The notes under the pieces: generated by a model
What the model was told of the DNA's origin: nothing
Database searches by the model: none
Seen by the model: the letters and a program-made list of their open reading frames with translations, nothing else
NCBI GenBank assembly: GCA_966250375.1
Contig: CBINHE010000040.1
Span: forward strand, 1-36,722
Origin: CAMLDH01 sp966250375
GTDB taxonomy: Bacteria; Pseudomonadota; Gammaproteobacteria; Burkholderiales; Burkholderiaceae_D
DNA: 36,722 nucleotides
Direction of reading: 5' to 3'
Shown: positions 15,265 to 24,462 of the stretch, piece after piece
Layout of the letters: each line of letters opens with the position of its first letter
Numbering within the stretch: position 1 is the stretch's first letter
Made by a program: the position numbers and the translations under genes

Positions 15265-17361
15265 TTAAGCGGCGAGTTTCGAAATGTCGGCGACCTGATT
15301 CATCATCCCATGCAGGTTGGACAGCAGCGCGATGCGATTATTGCGCAGTTGTTCGTCTTCAGCCATCACCATCACGTCGTTGAAGAATGCATCGACGTTG
15401 TCACGCAAATGCGCAAGCGCCTTCAAGGTGCCGGCGAAATCGCCCTGCGCGAATGCGGCATCGACCTTTGGTTTTAACGACGTCATCGCGGCATACAAAC
15501 TTTCTTCCGCTGTTTCGCGCAGCAACTCTTTTTGCACGGTGCCGGCAACGCCTTCGGTTTTTTTCAGGATATTCGTGATGCGCTTGTTGGCGGCGGCGAG
15601 CGATTCCGCTTCCGGCAATTCGGCAAATGCTTTTACTGCGTTCAGGCGTTCGATGATGTTATCGAGCGTGTCCGGGTTTTGTGCAACGACGGCTTCAATT
15701 TCGTTCGGTGCAAAACCGCGTTCGCGCAATAGGCCGCGCAAGCGGTCAAGCATGAAAGCGATGACATCCGTGCCCGGATTCTTGAAGTTGGCGTTGCCGG
15801 AAAACAATTGTGCGGCATCCGCCAGCAAGGCGCTGACAGACAGCGGCAAGCGTTTTTCAATCAGCATGCGCAACATGCCCAGAGCATGGCGCCGCAATGC
15901 GAATGGATCCTTGTCGCCGGTCGGCTGCAATCCGATGCCCCAGATGCCGACCAGTGTTTCCAGCTTGTCCGCCAATGCGACCGCGGTACCGGTTGGCGTG
16001 GCGGGCAGCGCGTCGCCGGCAAAGCGCGGCTGGTAGTGTTCGGACGCGGCTTGTGCGACTTCTTCGTGCTCGCCGTCGTGACGTGCATAGTAGGTGCCCA
16101 TGATGCCTTGCAGTTCGGGGAATTCGCCGACCATGTCGGTCAGCAGGTCGGCTTTGGCCAACGCCGCGCCGCGTTCCGCCAATGCAACGTCGGCGCCGAG
16201 CGCTTGCGCGATTTTTCCGGCCAGCGTCTTGACGCGTTCGGTGCGTTGCGCCTGCGTACCGAGCTTGTTGTGATACACGACGTTAGCCAAGCCGGGCAGG
16301 CGATCGGCCAGTTTCTTTTTCTTGTCTTGCTCGAAGAAAAATTTGGCATCCGACAGGCGCGGACGCACCACGCGTTCATTGCCGCCGATGATGTGTTGCG
16401 GATCTGTGGTTTCCAAATTCGACACGATCAAAAAGCGGGAGCGCAGCCGGCCATGGGGATCGGTCAACGCAAAATATTTCTGGTTGGTTTGCATGGTCAG
16501 GATCAAACATTCCTGAGGCACTGACAGGAATTCCTGCTCGAAGTTACATTCATACACGACCGGCCATTCGACCAGCGCGGTGACTTCATCGAGCAATGCT
16601 TCCGGCATCAATGCCAGGTCGCTGCCGGCGCGGTCGAGCAGTGCGGCGCGAATTTTTTCCTTGCGCTCAGTGATGCTCGCAATGACTTTGCCTTGCGCTT
16701 CCAGTACGGTACTGTAGCTTTCGGCATTGGTAATTGTGAGTTCGCCTTGCGACAGGAAACGATGGCCGAGCGTGGTGCGGCTGGCCGCCAAGCCGAGAAT
16801 CGCGATCGGCACAACGTCGGCGCCGTGCAGCGCGATCAGCTTGTGTACCGGGCGCACGAATTGCACGGTCGATCCATCCGGACGCTGATAGCTCATCACC
16901 TTCGGGATCGGCAACTTCACGATCGTTTCTTCCAGCGCCACTTGCAAACCCTCGTGCAGTACCGAGCCCGGCGCGGTGTAGGTGTAGAAAAAACTTTCTG
17001 CTTTGCCGTCGACCGCACGTTCCAGTGCGCTGACCTTGATTTCATCGCCCTTGATGGCAGCAGCCAATGCGGCGAGCTTTTTCAATAGCGGTGCGCTTGG
17101 CTGACCTTCCGCGTTCAGCGCGACCGAAACCGGTAATACCTTTTCGCGGATCGACTTGTCCGGCGACATGGCGCGCACCTTGGTGATCGAGACCGCGAGG
17201 CGGCGTGGCGTTGCATATGCGGTGGCGACCGAATCTGCTTCGAGAAAATCGCGTGATTTCAATCCGTTCAAAATGCCGGCAGCGAATGCGTCGCCCAGTT
17301 TGGCGAGCGCTTTCGGTGGAAGTTCTTCGGTGAGAAGTTCGACTAACAGTGTTTGGTTCAT
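15265..17361 (-). CDS. glyS: Glycyl-tRNA synthetase beta subunit
   Basis: Beta subunit of the bacterial alpha2beta2 glycyl-tRNA synthetase; it carries the tRNA-binding and most of the anticodon-recognition parts. Seen: N-terminal LLVELLTEELPPKAL, a family signature; the long HD-like central region with MGTYYARHDGEHEEVA; and a C-terminal anticodon-binding region that continues to the end. Length 698 aa is normal. It lies downstream of glyQ with 162 nt between them, filled by a palindromic repeat pair. Confidence 0.97.
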   Translation of the reverse strand: MNQTLLVELLTEELPPKALAKLGDAFAAGILNGLKSRDFLEADSVATAYATPRRLAVSITKVRAMSPDKSIREKVLPVSVALNAEGQPSAPLLKKLAALAAAIKGDEIKVSALERAVDGKAESFFYTYTAPGSVLHEGLQVALEETIVKLPIPKVMSYQRPDGSTVQFVRPVHKLIALHGADVVPIAILGLAASRTTLGHRFLSQGELTITNAESYSTVLEAQGKVIASITERKEKIRAALLDRAGSDLALMPEALLDEVTALVEWPVVYECNFEQEFLSVPQECLILTMQTNQKYFALTDPHGRLRSRFLIVSNLETTDPQHIIGGNERVVRPRLSDAKFFFEQDKKKKLADRLPGLANVVYHNKLGTQAQRTERVKTLAGKIAQALGADVALAERGAALAKADLLTDMVGEFPELQGIMGTYYARHDGEHEEVAQAASEHYQPRFAGDALPATPTGTAVALADKLETLVGIWGIGLQPTGDKDPFALRRHALGMLRMLIEKRLPLSVSALLADAAQLFSGNANFKNPGTDVIAFMLDRLRGLLRERGFAPNEIEAVVAQNPDTLDNIIERLNAVKAFAELPEAESLAAANKRITNILKKTEGVAGTVQKELLRETAEESLYAAMTSLKPKVDAAFAQGDFAGTLKALAHLRDNVDAFFNDVMVMAEDEQLRNNRIALLSNLHGMMNQVADISKLAA

Positions 17362-17388
17362 ATCTAGCCTGCGTTTTTCCCGTCCTCA

Positions 17389-17484
17389 CCCTCCCTTTCA
17401 AGGGGAGGGCCGGGGTGGGGATGGGTTTCAGTCACTTACCAAGAAAACCCATCTCCCACCTAGCCTCCCCCTTGAAGGAGGAGG
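17389..17484. repeat. Palindromic repeat pair between glyQ and glyS
   Basis: Two imperfect copies in inverted orientation. Each has a palindrome centred on TTCAAGG or CTTGAAGG (17396-17402, 17471-17478) and a G-rich tail GGGGTGGGGATGGGTTT (17413-17429), mirrored as AAACCCATCTCCCACC (17445-17460). The same element with better symmetry is at 33803-33899. The arrangement is that of a REPIN-like mobile palindrome. Confidence 0.75.
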
Positions 17485-17523
17485 AACCGGGAAGTGGTTG
17501 TTATTTGAGAAATCGTTATTCGT

Positions 17524-18435
17524 TCAGGCTGCCTTGCGCGAGTCGCCGCACATCGGGAAACCGAGTTTTTCGCGCGACTCGAAATACGCTTGCGCAACCG
17601 CGCGCGACAAGTTGCGGATGCGGCCGATATACGCCGCGCGTTCGGTGACCGAAATCGCGCCGCGTGCATCGAGCAGGTTGAACGTGTGCGCCGCTTTCAG
17701 GATCATCTCGTACGCAGGTAATGCCAACGGGATTTCCAGCAGGCGCTTGGCTTCCGCTTCGTAATTCGTAAACAGCGAAAACAGGAATTCGGTATTCGAG
17801 TATTCAAAGTTGTAGGTCGATTGTTCGACTTCATTTTGATGGAACACGTCGCCGTAGGTCAGGTGCTTCTTGACGCCATGCTCTTCCCATTCGGTCCACA
17901 CCAGGTCGTATACGTTTTCGACGCCTTGCAGGTACATCGCAAGACGCTCGATGCCGTAGGTGATTTCACCGAGTACCGGTTTGCAATCGAGGCCGCCGAC
18001 TTGCTGGAAATAAGTGAATTGCGTGACTTCCATGCCGTTGAGCCACACTTCCCAGCCGAGGCCCCACGCGCCGAGCGTGGGGTTTTCCCAATCGTCTTCG
18101 ACGAAGCGCACGTCGTTTTGCTTCAGGTTCAATCCCAAGGCTTCGAGCGAGCCCAAGTACAGGTCGAGAATATTTTCCGGCGCCGGCTTCAGTACCACCT
18201 GGTACTGGTAGTAGTGCTGCATGCGGTTCGGGTTCTCGCCGTAGCGGCCGTCTTTCGGGCGGCGCGACGGCTGCACATAGGCGGCGCGCCACGGTTCCGG
18301 TCCGATCGCGCGCAGGAAGGTCGCGGTGTGCGATGTACCGGCGCCGACTTCCATGTCGTAGGGTTGGAGCAGGGCGCAGCCTTGCGCATCCCAGTACTCT
18401 TGCAGCGTGAGAATGACTTGTTGAAATGTAAGCAT
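17524..18435 (-). CDS. glyQ: Glycyl-tRNA synthetase alpha subunit
   Basis: Catalytic alpha subunit of the tetrameric glycyl-tRNA synthetase, a class II enzyme that forms glycyl-adenylate. Seen: the start MLTFQQVILTLQEYW, the highly conserved QPYDMEVGAGTSHTATFLRA segment, YVQPSRRPKDGRYGENPNR, and the class II end of the active site (about 240-300). Length 303 aa is typical. It is the first gene of the glyQ-glyS pair and follows lnt by 61 nt. Confidence 0.97.
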   Translation of the reverse strand: MLTFQQVILTLQEYWDAQGCALLQPYDMEVGAGTSHTATFLRAIGPEPWRAAYVQPSRRPKDGRYGENPNRMQHYYQYQVVLKPAPENILDLYLGSLEALGLNLKQNDVRFVEDDWENPTLGAWGLGWEVWLNGMEVTQFTYFQQVGGLDCKPVLGEITYGIERLAMYLQGVENVYDLVWTEWEEHGVKKHLTYGDVFHQNEVEQSTYNFEYSNTEFLFSLFTNYEAEAKRLLEIPLALPAYEMILKAAHTFNLLDARGAISVTERAAYIGRIRNLSRAVAQAYFESREKLGFPMCGDSRKAA

Positions 18436-18496
18436 AGTGGGATTTATTCGCTCTCGCGCTATGTTAGAGCGAGGAAAGTGGCTAAAGCCTTTGATT

Positions 18497-20029
18497 TTAG
18501 CGGTTTTTGCGATTCAAAAACCACGCGGTGCCTAATAACAGCATGCTTAGCCCGACAATGACAGTATTTCCATAGAGAATATAGGGAGTAACGCCTTTGT
18601 AACCTTGCACCGAGGCGGTCAGCACGCCGCGCGTGTATGGCGGCAATTGCGCAAGGACGCGGCCTTTTTGATCAATCACGGCGGTGGTGCCGGTGTTGGT
18701 CGCGCGCAGCATCGGGCGGCCGGTTTCCAGCGCGCGCATTTGCGAAATCTGCAAATGCTGCGGTAACGCGATCGAATCGCCGAACCAGGCGATGTTCGAC
18801 ACGTTGAGCAAGATGCTCGCTTGCGGCGTGCCTCTGAAGTAGCCGGCCGCGATTTGTTCTGCAATTTCCTCGCCGAACAAATCCTCGTAACAGATATTCG
18901 GCAATATCCATTGGTCCTTTACCGCAAACGGCGCTTGCAGCACCGAGGCATGCATGAAATCGCCCAGCGGTATGTGCATCATGTCGACAAACCAGCGGAA
19001 CCCCATCGGAATGAATTCGCCGAACGGCACTAGATGATGTTTGTCGTAACGGTACTGATATTGCTGATCGGCATTCGTCGTCGTGTGCGGCGCCAGTCCG
19101 ATCACGCTATTGGCGTACTGTCCCTGCCCGTCGCTGACCGGGATGCCGATCGCAAGGTGGCTGTTCGATTCTTGCGTGTATTGCGATAGGCGCGACAGGT
19201 AATCCGGTGGCAATTGGCGCACTAGTAGCGGAATCGCGGTCTCGGGCGTGGCGATCAAGTCGGCCGGCGCTTGGCGGATCATGTCGTAGTACATCAAGAG
19301 CGTCGCGACGATATGCTCGTTCTCGAACTTCATTTCTTGCGGTACATTGCCTTGCAAGAGCCGTACTGAAATTGGTTGGCCGTTGACTTGGGTCCAGTCG
19401 ACCGTCTTCAAGCCAAAACCGATAGCGAGAATTGACACTGCCAATCCGAGCGGCAGTTTTTTGGAGGGTAACAAGGCGAGGCATCCGGCAATCACGGCGG
19501 CCAGCCAGCCGAGCCCATAGACACCGACGATCGGCGCGAAACCGGCGAGCGGACTAGCGGTATGGGCATATCCCGTGCTGACCCACGGAAAGCCTGTGAA
19601 AACCCAACCGCGCAGCCATTCAGCCAAGGTCCAGAGCACCGGGAAGATCACCAATAGCGCTACCGTGGACGTTGCTGACCAGCGTTGCCTGATCCAGGCT
19701 GCACCTGCGATGGCGAGCGCCGGAAATGCCCCCAGTAACAGCGCCAGCAGCGCCACCGCAAGCGCCGCCATCCAGGCCGGCATGCCGCCATAGCGATGCA
19801 TGCTGATGAAGAGCCAATACACGCCGCATGCCGACCAGCCGAAGCCGTATGCCCAGCCGATCAGCGCGCTGCGTTTGATGGAGGAGGTGCGGGAGATAGA
19901 GCTGAACAGCGATGCCAGCAGCACGATTTGCAGCGGCCACCAGCCGAACGGTGCGAAGGCCAGCACATTGAGGGCGCCGGCCAATGCAGCAATGAACAAC
20001 TGGGATGTGGCGCTTAAGCGGATATTCAC
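18497..20029 (-). CDS. lnt: Apolipoprotein N-acyltransferase
   Basis: Inner-membrane enzyme that adds the third acyl chain to the N-terminal cysteine of lipoproteins. About six to seven membrane segments (roughly 10-210) precede a periplasmic nitrilase-fold domain whose catalytic triad is visible: E263 in TPETAIP, K330 in DKHHLVPFGEF, and C380 in NICYEDLFG. A last hydrophobic segment lies at about 485-505. Length 510 aa is normal. It is part of the classical miaB-phoL-ybeY-corC-lnt cluster. Confidence 0.96.
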   Translation of the reverse strand: MNIRLSATSQLFIAALAGALNVLAFAPFGWWPLQIVLLASLFSSISRTSSIKRSALIGWAYGFGWSACGVYWLFISMHRYGGMPAWMAALAVALLALLLGAFPALAIAGAAWIRQRWSATSTVALLVIFPVLWTLAEWLRGWVFTGFPWVSTGYAHTASPLAGFAPIVGVYGLGWLAAVIAGCLALLPSKKLPLGLAVSILAIGFGLKTVDWTQVNGQPISVRLLQGNVPQEMKFENEHIVATLLMYYDMIRQAPADLIATPETAIPLLVRQLPPDYLSRLSQYTQESNSHLAIGIPVSDGQGQYANSVIGLAPHTTTNADQQYQYRYDKHHLVPFGEFIPMGFRWFVDMMHIPLGDFMHASVLQAPFAVKDQWILPNICYEDLFGEEIAEQIAAGYFRGTPQASILLNVSNIAWFGDSIALPQHLQISQMRALETGRPMLRATNTGTTAVIDQKGRVLAQLPPYTRGVLTASVQGYKGVTPYILYGNTVIVGLSMLLLGTAWFLNRKNR

Positions 20030-20052
20030 GCGGTCGGTAGCCTGCTTTAATT

Positions 20053-20085
20053 GTCATTCCGAACGCCGATGAGGCAGGGAATGAC
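20053..20085. repeat. Short inverted repeat upstream of lnt
   Basis: GTCATTCC (20053-20060) and GGAATGAC (20078-20085) are perfectly complementary around a 17-nt loop, 23 nt upstream of the lnt start. It resembles the CGTCATTCCCGC-type dispersed palindromes seen in many proteobacteria. Confidence 0.5.
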
Positions 20086-20185
20086 GGAAGATTATTGATG
20101 AGGCTGATGTTAAAGGAAATTACGCCTGATCGGAGCTAAGTCTCCCAAACCAAATGCGTAACTGCCAATCTGCTCGTGTTTCCGT

Positions 20186-20253
20186 GTAGGAGCGGGCCTT
20201 GCCCGCGACAGTCGTATGCCCCATCACCACTCGCGGGCAAAACCCGCTTCTGC
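20186..20253. repeat. REP inverted pair 1 (between corC and lnt)
   Basis: GGAGCGGGCCTTGCCCGC (20189-20206), itself a hairpin, faces an inverted, partly decayed copy TCGCGGGCAAAACCCGCTTC (20231-20250). The core is shared with pairs at 29439, 33713, 35648 and 36204 and resembles the GGAGCGGG...CCCGCGA REP family known from Pseudomonas. Its probable mobiliser is the RAYT gene at 35740. Confidence 0.85.
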
Positions 20254-20291
20254 AAAAGCCCATTGCTTTTGCATGTGTACCCGGCTTGATG

Positions 20292-21176
20292 CTACGAAGC
20301 TTCTATAGACGCGATTTCCGGCAGCTTTTCAACCAGCAGCACATGCACTTGCCGCGCATCGGCACGCAGCACTTCGAAGCGCAGTCTGTCGATGTCGAAC
20401 ATGTCGCCCTTGTGCGGTACGCGGCCCAGATGGTTGGCGACCAGCCCGCCGATGGTATCAACATCCTCATCGGAAAAATTGGCGCCCAGTTCTGTATTGA
20501 ATTGCCCGATTTCCGTCAGCGCTTTCACGCGCCAGCGCGAGCCGTGCACTCCATCCTTGATCGCAAGAATATTATCTTCCGCTTCATCGAAATCATATTC
20601 GTCTTCGATGTCGCCGACGATTTGTTCCAGCACGTCTTCGATGGTGATCAGGCCCGCGACACCGCCGTATTCGTCGACCACGATTGCCATGTGATTGCGG
20701 TTGGCGCGGAAATCGCGCAACAGGACATTCAGGCGTTTCGACTCGGGAATGAATACAGCGGGGCGCAACATGTCGCGCACGTCGAACGATTCTTCCGCGT
20801 AATAACGCAGCAGGTCTTTTGCGAGCAGGATGCCGAGCACCTTGTCGCGGTCGCCTTCGACTGCGGGAAAGCGCGAGTGCGCGGTTTCAAGCACCATCGG
20901 CAGCCATTCTTCAATCGGCTTGGTGATATCGACCATGTCCATTTGCGAGCGCGGGATCATGATGTCGCGTGCCGACAGGTCGGAGACCTGAAAGACGCCT
21001 TCGATCATCGACAGCGCATCGGCGTCGATCAGATTGCGTGCATGCGCGTCGTGCAGGATTTCGAGCAGTTCGACACGGCTTTCCGGCTCGGGGGAAATCA
21101 GTGCGGTCAGGCGTTCGAATAGTGAGCGGTGGGGTTTGGTGTCAGGGGATTTGACACCACTAGGGTGATCTTGCAT
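20292..21176 (-). CDS. corC: CorC/HlyC family CBS-domain protein
   Basis: Cytoplasmic protein of the CorC (YbeX) family, linked to magnesium/cobalt efflux and, through its cluster, to ribosome metabolism. Seen: a CBS pair (about 70-190) with DIMIPRSQMDMV and YGGVAGLITIEDVLEQIVGD, then a C-terminal CorC_HlyC (transporter-associated) domain (about 205-290). There is no transmembrane DUF21 domain, which separates CorC from the longer YfjD-type proteins. Length 294 aa. The 239 nt before it hold two small hairpins near the ybeY stop (21369-21387 and 21400-21417). Confidence 0.9.
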   Translation of the reverse strand: MQDHPSGVKSPDTKPHRSLFERLTALISPEPESRVELLEILHDAHARNLIDADALSMIEGVFQVSDLSARDIMIPRSQMDMVDITKPIEEWLPMVLETAHSRFPAVEGDRDKVLGILLAKDLLRYYAEESFDVRDMLRPAVFIPESKRLNVLLRDFRANRNHMAIVVDEYGGVAGLITIEDVLEQIVGDIEDEYDFDEAEDNILAIKDGVHGSRWRVKALTEIGQFNTELGANFSDEDVDTIGGLVANHLGRVPHKGDMFDIDRLRFEVLRADARQVHVLLVEKLPEIASIEAS

Positions 21177-21368
21177 ATGGCGTGATGCCGTGGGTGCGAC
21201 GTTGTTTTAGTGACTAATAGGATACAACAAATGGGCAATGAATCCAAAAAATACGGATTGGGTCAGCGAACCGGATCATGTCACTTTCAAATGAAACTGA
21301 ACATGCGTTAGTGGATCACTTGAATAACGGCATCATCATTTTGTCGCAGTAATGTAGCTTGGCGCTTG

Positions 21369-21387
21369 GAGAAGCGCAGCGCTTCTC
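21369..21387 (-). repeat. GC-rich hairpin after ybeY
   Basis: GAGAAGCGC (21369-21377) and GCGCTTCTC (21379-21387) form a strong stem about 30 nt past the ybeY stop on the minus strand. A second 6-bp stem, GAGGTA/TACCTC (21400-21405 / 21412-21417), overlaps the stop codon. No T tract follows, so termination is uncertain. Confidence 0.4.
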
Positions 21388-21415
21388 ATATTCTGTTGCG
21401 AGGTAATCCACTACC

Positions 21416-21874
21416 TCAACAGGCAACGTAGGGATTCGCCAAACCCATCGATGTCAAAATCTCAATTTCCAGCCCTTCCATTTCCTCTGCCTCTTCCGGA
21501 TCTTCATGGTCGTACCCTTGCGCATGCAGCACGCCATGCACGATCAAGTGCGCAGTGTGCGACTCGATCGATTTGTGTTGCTCGGCCGCTTCGCGTTGCA
21601 GCACATCAGTGCACAGGATGATGTCGGCTTGCGTGACTTCGCTGTCTTCATCTTCAGTGTAGGCAAAGGTCAGGACGTTGGTTGCATAATCCTTGTCGCG
21701 ATAGTCGCGGTTCAACACCCGGCCTTCTTCGGCGTCAACAAAGCGGATCGTCAATTCGGCTGGTGCCAACAGTGCTGCTTGCACCCAACGCCGTATCTGC
21801 GTACGGGCGATGATGTCTTTCAGGCGTGCATCGGGATACTGCACCGACAGCGATAATTTATTTTTTGACGGCAT
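21416..21874 (-). CDS. ybeY: Endoribonuclease YbeY
   Basis: Zinc endoribonuclease needed for 16S rRNA 3'-end maturation and ribosome quality control. The metal motif HGVLHAQGYDH has ligands H113, H117 and H123, one residue from the E. coli numbering. Length 152 aa. I chose the ATG at 21874; it overlaps the end of phoL by 17 nt, suggesting coupled translation. The frame stays open upstream but only as shadow of phoL. Confidence 0.95.
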   Translation of the reverse strand: MPSKNKLSLSVQYPDARLKDIIARTQIRRWVQAALLAPAELTIRFVDAEEGRVLNRDYRDKDYATNVLTFAYTEDEDSEVTQADIILCTDVLQREAAEQHKSIESHTAHLIVHGVLHAQGYDHEDPEEAEEMEGLEIEILTSMGLANPYVAC

Positions 21875-22901
21875 TTTTGCTGGAGGTGGATTTGGTTGGG
21901 GTACTCGCTGCTTCATAGGCATCGACGATGCGCGCGACAAGCGGATGGCGTACCACGTCGGCACTGGTGAAGTGAGCGAATGCAATGCCGCGCACGTCCT
22001 TGAGTACCTGCACCGCATCGATCAGACCGCTTTTCTGGCTGCGCTGCAAATCGATCTGCGTCACGTCGCCGGTCACCACCGCCTTGCTACCAAAGCCGAT
22101 GCGTGTCAAAAACATCTTCATCTGTTCCGGCGTCGTATTCTGCGCTTCGTCGAGAATGACGAATGCGTGGTTCAGGGTGCGACCGCGCATGTAGGCGAGC
22201 GGTGCGATTTCAATCGCCTGCTTTTCGAACATTTTTTGCGTGCGGTCGAAGCCGAGCAAATCGTACAGCGCGTCGTACAGCGGGCGCAGATACGGATCGA
22301 CCTTTTGCGCCAGGTCGCCCGGCAGGAAGCCGAGCCGCTCGCCGGCTTCGACGGCGGGGCGTGTCAGCACAATGCGTTGCACGGCGTCGCGTTCCAGCGC
22401 ATCGACTGCGCACGCAACGGCCAGATACGTCTTGCCAGTACCGGCTGGACCGACGCCGAAGGTCACGTCGTGTTCCAGGACCGCCTTGATGTACTGGGCT
22501 TGATGCGGTGTGCGGCCGCGCAAGTCGTGGCGGCGGGTTTTCAATACCGGACTTTCGGTTTCCATGTCGACCGCTGGCGTTTTCACCTTGGGGGCATCCG
22601 GTGCGGCCGGTGGTGCGGCCGGCATCAATGCAGCACGTTGCTCAACCAGCGCCAGTTGCACATCCTCGATTGACACGACTTTATTGGCGATTTCATAGAA
22701 ATGTTCAAGGATTTCGACTGCACGTGCGGCATTGGTGCCGCCCACGATAAATTTTTCGCCGCGCCGGAAAATCGTTACATCCAGTGCCGCCGAAATCTGC
22801 CGCAGGTTTTCATCCATCGGACCGCACAGATGCGCAAGCCGCTTGTTGTCAAGCGGCTCGGGAATAAAATGCAGTGGATGGGAGAGGGGTTTGCTTTTCA
22901 A
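21858..22901 (-). CDS. phoL: PhoH-like ATPase (PhoL/YbeZ)
   Basis: Cytoplasmic P-loop ATPase of the PhoH family, thought to act with YbeY on RNA. Seen: an N-terminal KH-like region (about 28-90), Walker A GPAGTGKT (151-158), Walker B VILDEAQN (248-255), and the arginine-bearing TRIG segment after it. The alanine/proline-rich stretch (about 91-112) is a linker. Length 347 aa. Upstream, 22902-23106 holds a nested inverted repeat rather than an obvious promoter. Confidence 0.93.
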   Translation of the reverse strand: MKSKPLSHPLHFIPEPLDNKRLAHLCGPMDENLRQISAALDVTIFRRGEKFIVGGTNAARAVEILEHFYEIANKVVSIEDVQLALVEQRAALMPAAPPAAPDAPKVKTPAVDMETESPVLKTRRHDLRGRTPHQAQYIKAVLEHDVTFGVGPAGTGKTYLAVACAVDALERDAVQRIVLTRPAVEAGERLGFLPGDLAQKVDPYLRPLYDALYDLLGFDRTQKMFEKQAIEIAPLAYMRGRTLNHAFVILDEAQNTTPEQMKMFLTRIGFGSKAVVTGDVTQIDLQRSQKSGLIDAVQVLKDVRGIAFAHFTSADVVRHPLVARIVDAYEAASTPTKSTSSKNAVKK

Positions 22902-22928
22902 TTTTTATGCACGTTCATTTGAAGAAAA

Positions 22929-23067
22929 ATACTGTCCACGAAAGACACGAAAAGCACGAAAGGTTTCATAACATGATCCTTTGACGCGCTCTTCGGATAT
23001 GCGTCAAACACGCCTTTTTACACAACATTTCCTTATTCATCTTTTTCGTGTTTTTCGTGGATAGTAT
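22929..23067. repeat. Nested inverted repeat with CACGAAA motifs between miaB and phoL
   Basis: The outer arms are about 27 nt. The left arm begins ATACTGTCCACGAAAGACAC (22929) and the right arm reads CTTTTTCGTG...CGTGGATAGTAT (23041-23067); they are complementary with about four mismatches. Between them a perfect hairpin, TTTGACGC (22980-22987) / GCGTCAAA (23001-23008), has a 13-nt loop. The left arm repeats CACGAAA three times. It contains no reading frame of note and looks like a small non-coding mobile or structured element. Confidence 0.7.
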
Positions 23068-23106
23068 CTTTTGACAGTATCTTTTGCAGACAGTGCGTAA
23101 CGTCAG

Positions 23107-24447
23107 TTAACTGAAGAGCACAATCTCGCCGCGCAGCGAGTACGCGAAGCTTTGCAGGATCGTTACGTCAAGCATCTGGCCGACCAGGCGCGCCGCATTC
23201 GGGCCGCCATCAAAATTGACGACGCGGTTGTTTTCGGTGCGGCCCTGCAATTCATTCGGATCTTTCTTCGATGGGCCTTCGACCAGAATGCGCTGTATCG
23301 TGCCAACCATGTCGTCGCTATACCGCTTCGTATTGTCGGCGATCACTTTTTGCAGGCGTTGCAGGCGTTTCAGTTTCACTTCGTACGGTGTGTCATCGGC
23401 CAGATTGGCCGCCGGCGTGCCGGGACGCGGACTGAATATGAAACTGAAACTGTTGTCGTAACCGATGTCGTCGATCAGTTTCATCATCGCCTCGAAATCC
23501 GCCTCCGTCTCGCCTGGAAAGCCGACGATGAAGTCGGACGAGATCGCAATGTTGGGACGCACTTCACGCAGGCGGCGCAGTACCGATTTGTATTCCAGCG
23601 AGGTATAGCCACGTTTCATCGCCGCCAGGATGCGGTCGGAGCCGTGTTGCGCCGGCAGGTACAGATGATCGACCAGCTTGGGCACCTTGGCATAGGTGTC
23701 GATCAGGCGTTGTGTGAATTCTTTCGGATGGCTGGTGACGAAGCGGATGCGTTCGATGCCGTCGAATTCTGCAATGTATTCGATCAACAGCGCAAAGTCC
23801 GCGATTTCGCCGTCGGCCATGGTGCCGCGATATGCATTCACATTCTGGCCCAGCAACGTGATTTCCTTCACGCCTTGCGCGGTCAGGCCGGCGATTTCTG
23901 CTAATACATCATCGAAGCGGCGCGATACTTCTTCGCCGCGCGTGTAAGGCACCACGCAATAGCTGCAATACTTGCTGCAGCCTTCCATGATCGATACGAA
24001 TGCGGTCGGACCGTCGACCTTGGCCGGCGGCAGATGGTCGAACTTTTCGATTTCCGGAAAACTGATATCGACTTGCGAGCGGCCGGTAGTGCGCCGCTGA
24101 TTCAGCATTTCCGGCAAGCGATGCAGGGTTTGCGGGCCGAATACCAGATCGACATACGGCGCGCGTTTGACGATCGCTTCGCCCTCTTGCGATGCGACGC
24201 AGCCGCCGACACCGATCACGAGATCGGGCTTGTAGCGCTTCAATTCGCGCAAGCGACCGAGGTCGGAAAACACTTTTTCCTGCGCCTTCTCGCGCACCGA
24301 ACAGGTGTTCAGCAAGATCACATCGGCTTCTTCTGGTGTGTCGGTCTTGATGAGGCCTTCGGCGGCATGGAGCACATCGGCCATTTTGTCCGAGTCATAC
24401 TCGTTCATTTGGCAACCGAAGGTTTTGATGAATACTTTTTTTTGCAT
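23107..24447 (-). CDS. miaB: tRNA-2-methylthio-N6-dimethylallyladenosine synthase
   Basis: Radical-SAM methylthiotransferase that thiomethylates i6A37 of tRNAs reading UNN codons. Seen: the UPF0004 domain with cluster cysteines C12, C49 and C83; the radical-SAM motif C157-x3-C161-x2-C164 in GCSKYCSYCVVPYTRG; and a C-terminal TRAM domain (about 385-446). Length 446 aa is typical of MiaB and longer than RimO would suggest. It heads the miaB-phoL-ybeY-corC-lnt order. A small exported protein lies 15 nt upstream of its start. Confidence 0.96.
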   Translation of the reverse strand: MQKKVFIKTFGCQMNEYDSDKMADVLHAAEGLIKTDTPEEADVILLNTCSVREKAQEKVFSDLGRLRELKRYKPDLVIGVGGCVASQEGEAIVKRAPYVDLVFGPQTLHRLPEMLNQRRTTGRSQVDISFPEIEKFDHLPPAKVDGPTAFVSIMEGCSKYCSYCVVPYTRGEEVSRRFDDVLAEIAGLTAQGVKEITLLGQNVNAYRGTMADGEIADFALLIEYIAEFDGIERIRFVTSHPKEFTQRLIDTYAKVPKLVDHLYLPAQHGSDRILAAMKRGYTSLEYKSVLRRLREVRPNIAISSDFIVGFPGETEADFEAMMKLIDDIGYDNSFSFIFSPRPGTPAANLADDTPYEVKLKRLQRLQKVIADNTKRYSDDMVGTIQRILVEGPSKKDPNELQGRTENNRVVNFDGGPNAARLVGQMLDVTILQSFAYSLRGEIVLFS

Positions 24448-24462
24448 GGAATTCTTTTGCGG

